Shown here: positions 24,639 through 31,064 of the stretch, piece by piece | Layout of the letters: each line of letters begins with the position of its first letter | How positions within the stretch are numbered: position 1 is the stretch's first letter | Assembly: GCF_044810985.1 (NCBI RefSeq) | Contig: NZ_CP085242.1 | Span: forward strand, 124,001 to 188,000 | Direction: 5' to 3' | DNA from: Marinospirillum sp031581385 | GTDB taxonomy: Bacteria; Pseudomonadota; Gammaproteobacteria; Pseudomonadales; Halomonadaceae | Length of the DNA: 64,000 bases | Program-made: the position numbers and the translations under genes | Notes under the pieces: generated by a model | Database searches by the model: none | The model's input: only the letters and a program-made list of their open reading frames with translations | What the model was told of the DNA's origin: nothing

Positions 24639-26165
24639 ATGTCTTTACTTGAACAAAGCAGCATCCCTCTGGGTTATAAACTGCCACCCGGCCAGGCCTA
24701 CTTGCCCTGCCGTCTTTTGGTGATCACTGACCTGGGCGTGGAAAAAGCAGCCAGACAGCCGGAAGGTTATGCTTCCATTGATCGCCTTCTGGAGCGTTAT
24801 CAGCCCCGTCTTGATCTGGAGGGTGATGGTTGGGCCGTGACTGTTCGGGTGCAATGCCTGGCCGATCTGGAACCGCAAAATCTGCTTCAGCAATTGACGG
24901 CTCAGAGAAAAAACCAGGCCAGGGATGATCTGGATTACCTGCATCAGGAGCAGCAGGAACTGGCTCTATTGAACCGTGTTCTGCATCACCCGCGCCTGCG
25001 TCAACTGGAAGCCAGCTGGCGCAGTCTGGACAAGCTGTTGCAGCAGTTCCGGCATTCGGATCGGGTGGAAGTCAGGGTCTTGCACCGTAGCCAGCAGGAA
25101 CTGAGTGATGAGCTGACTCAGACCGCTCTGTTGGATAGTGATCTGTTCGAACTGGTGTATTCCAGTGAACTGGGTCAATACGGGGGGCAGCCCTATTCTG
25201 CCTTGTTGCTGGATTACGAATGGCAGATGACGGCTGCGCAACTGCAGTTGCTGGAAAGCCTGGGACGTCTGGGGCAGCTGGCCCATCTGCCGGTTCTGAC
25301 AGCAATCAGTGCGGCGGCTTTTGGTATCAAGGATTTTTCCGCCAGCCTGAGTCAGGAAAAGCTGGATGAAATTTCCACGGGTCGCCGTTACCTGAAGCTG
25401 CGCCAACTGATGGCATCGCCTGCAGCTCGCTACCTGCTGTTGGGGTTGCCCAGGGTGCTCCTGCGGCCTCCCCATCAACTGCATTTGGGTCAGGCCTGGT
25501 TTCAGGAAGTGGCCGAGAACGGAGAACAACCTCTGGTCTGGGGCAATCCGGCTTATCCCTTGGCGGGTATGCTGCTGCACAGTTTTCAGCAACTGGGAGC
25601 CTATACCGGACTTTTAGAAGCCAGGGGCAGCCAGGATCGTTTGTATCAGCCTTTGCAGCTTTACACCGCCCACCTGGGTCAGGCACCGCTGGAAACCCAG
25701 TGGTCCCAGTCCAGGGTTGCCCAGATGACCCAGTTGGGTCTGACACCCCTGGTGGCCGGAGGCCGGGGAGATGCCTTGGCCTGCGAAATGCCGGTCATGC
25801 TGCAGGCTGCGGCATTGGATCGGGAAGGCGTTCACCCGGACAACCAACTGGTTTATCTCTTGACGGTCTGCCGCGTCGCCCACTACCTGAAGCAGGCCCT
25901 GCGCGAGCTGTTGGGCAGTACAGTGCTGGTTGAAGAGGTGGAGGCCGGGCTGAACCAGTGGTTGCAATCTCTGGTCTCGGCACAGGAAAGACCCACAGCT
26001 GAAGTCATGCACCGCAAGCCCTTTCGCTCTGCTCAGGTGCATCTGGCCAGAACAGCTTCTGGAGAAACAGAAATGCAATTGCAACTGGAACCGCATTTGA
26101 AATACCAGGGGGAAAGTTTTGCCTTGACCCTTGCGGCCAACCTGCCTGGAGAAACCTATGGCTAG
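24639..26165 (+). CDS. TssB-TssC fusion-like second sheath protein
   Basis: 508 residues. The first 90 or so resemble TssB: LPCRLLVITDLG, a short IDRLLERYQPRLDL and CLADLEPQNLLQQL line up with LPFKVLILGQF, the NFDEVM region and SLKDLEPDQLTQAI of TssB at 15819-16355. From about residue 100 it is TssC-like: LLNRVLHHPRLRQLEASWRS, SSELGQYGGQPYSALLLDY and VYLLTVCRVAHYLKQALREL. It is therefore a divergent sheath paralogue with both halves in one chain. Role is unknown; it may form part of the sheath, cap it, or build a separate assembly with the adjacent second Hcp, whose gene overlaps its end by 8 bp. Similar second TssC-like genes (ImpD type) exist in some T6SS clusters. Confidence 0.8.
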   Translation: MSLLEQSSIPLGYKLPPGQAYLPCRLLVITDLGVEKAARQPEGYASIDRLLERYQPRLDLEGDGWAVTVRVQCLADLEPQNLLQQLTAQRKNQARDDLDYLHQEQQELALLNRVLHHPRLRQLEASWRSLDKLLQQFRHSDRVEVRVLHRSQQELSDELTQTALLDSDLFELVYSSELGQYGGQPYSALLLDYEWQMTAAQLQLLESLGRLGQLAHLPVLTAISAAAFGIKDFSASLSQEKLDEISTGRRYLKLRQLMASPAARYLLLGLPRVLLRPPHQLHLGQAWFQEVAENGEQPLVWGNPAYPLAGMLLHSFQQLGAYTGLLEARGSQDRLYQPLQLYTAHLGQAPLETQWSQSRVAQMTQLGLTPLVAGGRGDALACEMPVMLQAAALDREGVHPDNQLVYLLTVCRVAHYLKQALRELLGSTVLVEEVEAGLNQWLQSLVSAQERPTAEVMHRKPFRSAQVHLARTASGETEMQLQLEPHLKYQGESFALTLAANLPGETYG

Positions 26166-26649
26166 ACCCGGCTACATGAAAATCACCGGTGAAGATCAGG
26201 GCGAATTGATCGGAAGTGTTGATGATGAGCGCTATGGCGAAGGCCTGATCAAGGTGTTTTCCCTGACCCACAAGGTGGCTCGTTCCGGAGAAAGTGAAGG
26301 CGGGGTGCTCAATGCTGCCGTCACCCATCAGCCTCTGGAGTTGGTCAAGCCGGTGGATCAGGCTTCACCTCTTTTGAATCAGGCCCTTTGTGAGCAGGAA
26401 TTTCTGCAGGTACTGATTACCTGGTATCAGCCGGACAGCGAAGGGCAGCAGGTTCCTTTCTACCAGATGGAACTGGAAAAAGCGCAAATCCTTTCCCTGA
26501 CCACGGAAATGCCCGATTGCAATCAGCCCAGTCAGGACGGCTGGCATTATCTGGAACGCCTGCGTCTGGTCTACAAAAGCATTGCCTGGCGGATGGGACC
26601 GGGAGGAGAGCAGGAATTCATGACTCAGGTACGCAAGGCTGGAGAATAG
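26158..26649 (+). CDS. Second Hcp-family protein
   Basis: 163 residues from MARPGYMKITGEDQGELIGS. It follows the Hcp pattern (KVFSLTHKVARS, QPLELVKPVDQASPLLNQAL, PFYQMELEKAQILSL, RLRLVYKSIAWRM) but is clearly diverged from the Hcp at 17853-18368. The start overlaps the fused sheath gene by 8 bp and tssE begins 1 bp after its stop, so it is tightly coupled with both. It could be an alternative tube subunit, a tube-initiating or adaptor ring, or an effector carrier. Family membership is well supported; the specific role is not. Confidence 0.85.
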   Translation: MARPGYMKITGEDQGELIGSVDDERYGEGLIKVFSLTHKVARSGESEGGVLNAAVTHQPLELVKPVDQASPLLNQALCEQEFLQVLITWYQPDSEGQQVPFYQMELEKAQILSLTTEMPDCNQPSQDGWHYLERLRLVYKSIAWRMGPGGEQEFMTQVRKAGE

Positions 26650-26650
26650 T

Positions 26651-27046
26651 ATGCCTTTACTGGATCGCCTGAAAGCAGGCAGTAGCCTGCCACCGGAAAA
26701 AGACATCGCCCTGCATCTGGAGCGCCTGTTGAATCTGCGCAAGGGTTCTCTGGCCCTGGATCGTGAATTGGGGCTGGAAGCCCAATCGCAACTGCACCTG
26801 GCTGCAGATGAACAGCGTTTTCAGGATTTGATGACACGGATTGCTGAGCAGGTCAGCCGTTATGAGCCCCGCCTGCAGCCCAAGAGCCTGGACTTCACCC
26901 CGTTGGGGCAGGCTTTGTTGCTGAAGGGGCGTCTGGTCGCAAGCCAGCAGTCCGTCGAGTTTCTGCTGGTTTTTGGCCAGGACAACTATTTGCAGGTTCA
27001 CCTGCCTGAATCAACAACCTATCAGAAGGTACTGGCCCATGTTTGA
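26651..27046 (+). CDS. tssE: T6SS baseplate protein TssE (gp25-like)
   Basis: TssE is the gp25-like baseplate wedge component that helps start sheath assembly. The 131 residues contain LERLLNLRKGSLALD and IAEQVSRYEPRLQP, the conserved arginine-rich and YEPRL-type elements of the family, followed by a strand-rich C-terminus. The end overlaps tssF by 8 bp. Confidence 0.92.
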   Translation: MPLLDRLKAGSSLPPEKDIALHLERLLNLRKGSLALDRELGLEAQSQLHLAADEQRFQDLMTRIAEQVSRYEPRLQPKSLDFTPLGQALLLKGRLVASQQSVEFLLVFGQDNYLQVHLPESTTYQKVLAHV

Positions 27047-28748
27047 TCTTTATTACCGGGATGAACTGGAAAGGCTGCGCCACCTGGCAGTGGACTATGC
27101 TGACAAGGAGCCGGAGCTGGCACGTCACCTGGTACCTGGCAGTGATCCTGATGTCGAGCGCTTGTTGGAAGGTGTCGCCTTTCTGACTGCCGGACTCAGG
27201 GATCAGATGCAGCGCCAGGCTCCTGAGCTGACTCGCAACCTCCTGGAAGTGACCGCACCGGACAGTCTTCTGGCATTGCCTTCCACTGCCTTGCTGCAGT
27301 TTCTGCCGCGCAACGGTTTGAAGGAGGCCCTGTATCTTCCTGCCGGAACTCCGGTAGGTTCCGACCCGCGCCTGGATAAGAAGGTTGTGTTTACCACTAG
27401 CCAGGCCTGTCGAGTGCTGCCTTTACAACTGACAAACTGCGAGGTTGCCGAAGTGACCTCACGGGCGGATGGGGTTAGTTGTTATCTGGACCTGGAATTA
27501 CAGGCAACCGCCAGCAATCTGGCTGAACTCTTGAGTGACCACCCTCTGGATATCCAGATTTCCGGCAATCTGGCCAACAGGGCTGACATCTATTGGTTGT
27601 TGGTGCATGAATCCAGGGCAATAGAGGTTCTGGTTGAAGGGCAGTCTCAGCCTGGAGTGGAGGCTTGTATTGAGCAGAGTGAAAGAGCTTTTCCGCTGGA
27701 TTCCGAAAGTCTGGATGCTGCCGTAAAAGGCTATCTGCACAACCCTGAAAGCAATCTGGCCTTGCGCCTGAAGTTTACCGGTCTGCAAAAAGTGGCAGGC
27801 AGTCGCATGACTCTGCGCTTCTGGATTGATGACTCCCGTCTTTCCCTACCGGATATCACGGTCAAGAACTTCCATCTCAATACCGTTCCGGTGCACAACC
27901 TGTTCAGGCGTCAGTTGCCACCTTTTTTACGCAATGACCTCTTGCTCAGCCAGCCCCTGAAGGCCGATACCCGCCAGGGTAAAAAACTGCTGGTTCACAG
28001 GATTCAGCAGGTGACCGGCCTTTATACCGGAGCCAGTGAGCCCCACACCTATCTTCCCTACTGGGCGGTGGAAAACCGTTCCAGGGCCCATGCTTACCAG
28101 TTGCACTATCGCCTGGATGAATTGACGGGTCTTCCGGAATTCGGACTGATTCTGGCCAAAGGCAGGCAGATTGAAAGAGGCCGGGAAGAAATGCTGCGCG
28201 TGGAAGCCCTGTGCAGCAATGGCCAGGCTGCAGGTGGTCTCTTGCCGGGGGATTTGAATGCCCATGTTCAGGGTTCACCGGAGCAGGTGGATTTTCGCAA
28301 CCTGACCACCAGCACGGCCTGGAAGCCGCCGGCATTGAACCCCGAAGCCGAGCAGGAAAAGGTACTGGATATCTCGGCCCACACCGCCAGTATATTCAGT
28401 CACGCCGGTTTGCTGCGGCGTTTGCGCAGTCTGGCTGATCAGGTCAGCCCGGATGAAGCACAAAGACACATCAATGAGAAAAAAATCCAGGCTATTCAGA
28501 ATCTGCAGGTCGTGGCAACCGAAAAGTTGCTGGGCCAGTCCCTGTATCGGGGGCTGCAACTGAACCTGAGCATTAATGGCAAGGCTTTTAACAGCCTGGG
28601 AGAAACCCTGGTGTTTTGTGATCGCCTGAACCAACTGTTCAGCCAGTCGGCTCCCATCAATCATTTCACGGCCCTGCAGATCCATGAGGCGCAAACCGGA
28701 GAGGAATTCATATGGCCAGCCAGGCTGAGTCAGCAATTGCTCGGATAA
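27039..28748 (+). CDS. tssF: T6SS baseplate protein TssF
   Basis: TssF forms the baseplate wedge with TssG and TssE around VgrG. The 569 residues start MFDLYYRDELERLRHLAVD, the classic TssF N-terminus, followed by ARHLVPGSDPDVERLLEGVAF. Central FALPL-type beta regions and the C-terminal FCDRLNQLFSQSAPINHFT fit as well. The open frame extends upstream, but the conserved start at 27039 was taken. It overlaps tssE by 8 bp and tssG by 37 bp. Confidence 0.95.
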   Translation: MFDLYYRDELERLRHLAVDYADKEPELARHLVPGSDPDVERLLEGVAFLTAGLRDQMQRQAPELTRNLLEVTAPDSLLALPSTALLQFLPRNGLKEALYLPAGTPVGSDPRLDKKVVFTTSQACRVLPLQLTNCEVAEVTSRADGVSCYLDLELQATASNLAELLSDHPLDIQISGNLANRADIYWLLVHESRAIEVLVEGQSQPGVEACIEQSERAFPLDSESLDAAVKGYLHNPESNLALRLKFTGLQKVAGSRMTLRFWIDDSRLSLPDITVKNFHLNTVPVHNLFRRQLPPFLRNDLLLSQPLKADTRQGKKLLVHRIQQVTGLYTGASEPHTYLPYWAVENRSRAHAYQLHYRLDELTGLPEFGLILAKGRQIERGREEMLRVEALCSNGQAAGGLLPGDLNAHVQGSPEQVDFRNLTTSTAWKPPALNPEAEQEKVLDISAHTASIFSHAGLLRRLRSLADQVSPDEAQRHINEKKIQAIQNLQVVATEKLLGQSLYRGLQLNLSINGKAFNSLGETLVFCDRLNQLFSQSAPINHFTALQIHEAQTGEEFIWPARLSQQLLG

Positions 28749-29671
28749 GCAGGGAAGCCCACAGCTACTCGCTGCTGCAACTGGTACGCTGGATCAAGGC
28801 AATTGATCCGGGCAGTCAACTGCGTCTGCGTCCCAACTTGCAGGCAGGTCTGGCGGCCCGGCAGGTGGATAAAGCCTGGAAAGAGGAAGACCTCTGGTTT
28901 ATCCAGATCAACCTGCCGGGTCTCTATGGGCGTACTTCTCCACTGCCTGCCTATATCACCGAGATCCTGCAGGATGCTGAACAATCCGAGCAGACAGCTC
29001 CCAGAGCCTTGCTGGATCTGCTCAACCAGCGTATCTATGAATTGCTGCTGAGTACCCTGAGCAAGGCCTACCCTGCCATTCAGCATATTGAATGGCAGGA
29101 AGATCACTGGCAGCAGTTGCTGACTCACCTGCTGGGCATCAGTGCTGCCGACCAGAAAAAGTTGCCGCCGGCCAGTTGGTTGCTGCAACACTTTGATTTG
29201 CTAACCAGTTCTCAGCGTAGCGCTCAGGGATTGGCTAAACTCCTGACCAGTTATCTGCAGCTTCCCGTTGCTGTTGAGCAGTGTGCACCCAGGCGGGTGC
29301 TGGTGGATGAGGCCTCCTGGTCACGTCTGGGTAGGGCCAATCATGGTCTGGGTACCAGTGCCTGGCTGGGCAGTCGCATCACCGACCGTAATGGCAAGAT
29401 TCGGGTGCATGTCGGCCCACTCAGCCATGCCCATTTTAGTCGTCTGGTGAGTGACCAGGCGACCTGGCAGCTGTTGCAGACCCTGGTCAAGATTTATCTG
29501 GGAGTCAATCTGGAGTGTCAGCTGGTCTTTGTGCTGGAGCCACCTGGCCAGCCTCTGGCGCTGGGGGACAACAATTGGGGATATCTGGGTAAGAATACCT
29601 GGTTATTACAGGATCAACAGAGTGAGCGGCAGGACTATCTGACTGCTTGTTTGACACTGATTAAAAGGTAG
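28712..29671 (+). CDS. tssG: T6SS baseplate protein TssG
   Basis: TssG is the partner of TssF in the baseplate wedge. The 319 residues show the N-terminal YSLLQLVRWIKAIDPG, then LYGRTSPLPAYITE and LLDLLNQRIYELL, and a C-terminal segment LGTSAWLGSRITDRNGKIRV where TssG proteins usually have LG-G-R-.D..G. The 37-bp overlap with tssF indicates coupled translation. A binding-protein gene unrelated to known core T6SS components follows 32 bp downstream. Confidence 0.93.
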   Translation: MASQAESAIARISREAHSYSLLQLVRWIKAIDPGSQLRLRPNLQAGLAARQVDKAWKEEDLWFIQINLPGLYGRTSPLPAYITEILQDAEQSEQTAPRALLDLLNQRIYELLLSTLSKAYPAIQHIEWQEDHWQQLLTHLLGISAADQKKLPPASWLLQHFDLLTSSQRSAQGLAKLLTSYLQLPVAVEQCAPRRVLVDEASWSRLGRANHGLGTSAWLGSRITDRNGKIRVHVGPLSHAHFSRLVSDQATWQLLQTLVKIYLGVNLECQLVFVLEPPGQPLALGDNNWGYLGKNTWLLQDQQSERQDYLTACLTLIKR

Positions 29672-29703
29672 CACTGCTGCCGCAAGTCACGATGGAGAGT
29701 TCT

Positions 29704-31047
29704 ATGATAAGTTTTCGAGCTAGATGGTGGCTCAGCTGGTTGCTGGTAGCACTGGCTGCAATTCTGGTGATCTACTGGAGCGTACAGCAGGCCAATCAGA
29801 CCCGGGTGATTCGCATAGCAACCGCTTCGGCCGGTGGCTATTATTATGAATACGGCAGTCTGCTAAAGGATATTATCGAGCAACAGGGCGATTATGATGT
29901 CGAGTTGCTGGTCACCGCAGGCTCGGTGGATAACCGGGGTCGTCTTCTGGAAGGTGAGGCGGATCTGGCCATTATCATGATTGGCTCGGCCACTTTGCAT
30001 AATCTGGAACTGGTTGCCCCTCTCTGGCATGACCAGATGCATCTGGTGGTAAGAAATTCCAGTGATATCCAGTCCCTGATGGATCTGCCCGGTCATAATG
30101 TAGCTTTGGGCTCGGAAGGTTCCGGTTATCGTGCCCAGTCAATGATGATGCTGGATCACCTGGGAATTGATCCCGAACAGGTGGGGATGAATGATCTCTA
30201 TTTCACCCAATTGCTGGAAAATGAAGAACTGGAAGGGGCGATAGTGACCACGGGCATGTTGAACCCGGATTTGCGCTCGGTTCTGATGAGTGGTGAATTC
30301 CGGTTGGTGCCGATTGATTTTGCCGAGGGTTATGCCCTGAACCAGAGCCAGATCAACCCCACCCAGATACCGGCAGGCACCTATTCCAGTGCCCGGGGGC
30401 CGTTACCACAAAACAATGTGGAAACCATCGGCACTCTGGCGGTCATGGCTGCTCGCAGTGGTTTGCCGGACAAGGTGGTTCATGCCGTTCATGAGGCCTT
30501 GTTTTCGGAAAGCCTGAGACGGGATGCTCCCACCATGGTAGACATCAACCCTCTGGAAGACCGCCTTTTGCAGTACATGCCCATGCACCCGGCCAGTGCA
30601 CGCTATTACAACCCCTATGCCGGGTTTGATGAGCTTTCGCGTAGTCTGTCCTGGCTGTCGGATAACCGCTGGCTGTTGTTGGCGCTGATTGCCGCCATCG
30701 GGGGTGGAATCCTGCAAATCAAACAGCTGCAACGCCTTAAACAGCAAAAGAAGAGAAACAACCTGGAAACCGGGCTGGAAAAAATCTTCCGCGAGGCAGT
30801 GGAGCTGGAAAAATCCCAGAAGGAAGCCAAGGATATGCGGCTTCTCTATCGCTATCTGAATGAAGCCCTGAATCTGAAACACCAGGCTGTGGCTCTGGCC
30901 CAGGGCAACCACCTGAGTGATTCGGTTCTCTTCCTGAGTACCCTGCAACAGTGCGCTGATGTGCTGCGGCAGATCGAATGGCGCCTGGCGGGCCTGCAGG
31001 TCAATGAAATGGCAGGACGCCAGGCAGAAGCAGCAACTCACAGTTAA
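29704..31047 (+). CDS. Membrane-anchored TAXI-type periplasmic binding protein within the T6SS locus
   Basis: 447 residues with an unusual layout. An N-terminal membrane anchor (about 10-26) is followed by a periplasmic TAXI-family TRAP binding domain (about 35-290) with VIRIATASAGGYYYEYGSLL, LLVTAGSVDNRGRLLEGEAD and LPGHNVALGSEGSGYRAQSM. A second membrane segment (about 317-338) leads to a charged, helical C-terminal tail of roughly 105 residues in the cytoplasm. No TRAP permease is nearby. GGAGAG lies 4 bp before the chosen ATG; an earlier ATG at 29692 lacks such a site. Situated between tssG and vgrG, it may sense a periplasmic ligand or support the secretion machine. Family is clear, role unknown. 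Confidence 0.82.
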   Translation: MISFRARWWLSWLLVALAAILVIYWSVQQANQTRVIRIATASAGGYYYEYGSLLKDIIEQQGDYDVELLVTAGSVDNRGRLLEGEADLAIIMIGSATLHNLELVAPLWHDQMHLVVRNSSDIQSLMDLPGHNVALGSEGSGYRAQSMMMLDHLGIDPEQVGMNDLYFTQLLENEELEGAIVTTGMLNPDLRSVLMSGEFRLVPIDFAEGYALNQSQINPTQIPAGTYSSARGPLPQNNVETIGTLAVMAARSGLPDKVVHAVHEALFSESLRRDAPTMVDINPLEDRLLQYMPMHPASARYYNPYAGFDELSRSLSWLSDNRWLLLALIAAIGGGILQIKQLQRLKQQKKRNNLETGLEKIFREAVELEKSQKEAKDMRLLYRYLNEALNLKHQAVALAQGNHLSDSVLFLSTLQQCADVLRQIEWRLAGLQVNEMAGRQAEAATHS

Positions 31048-31064
31048 CTGGAAGGTCGACACTG

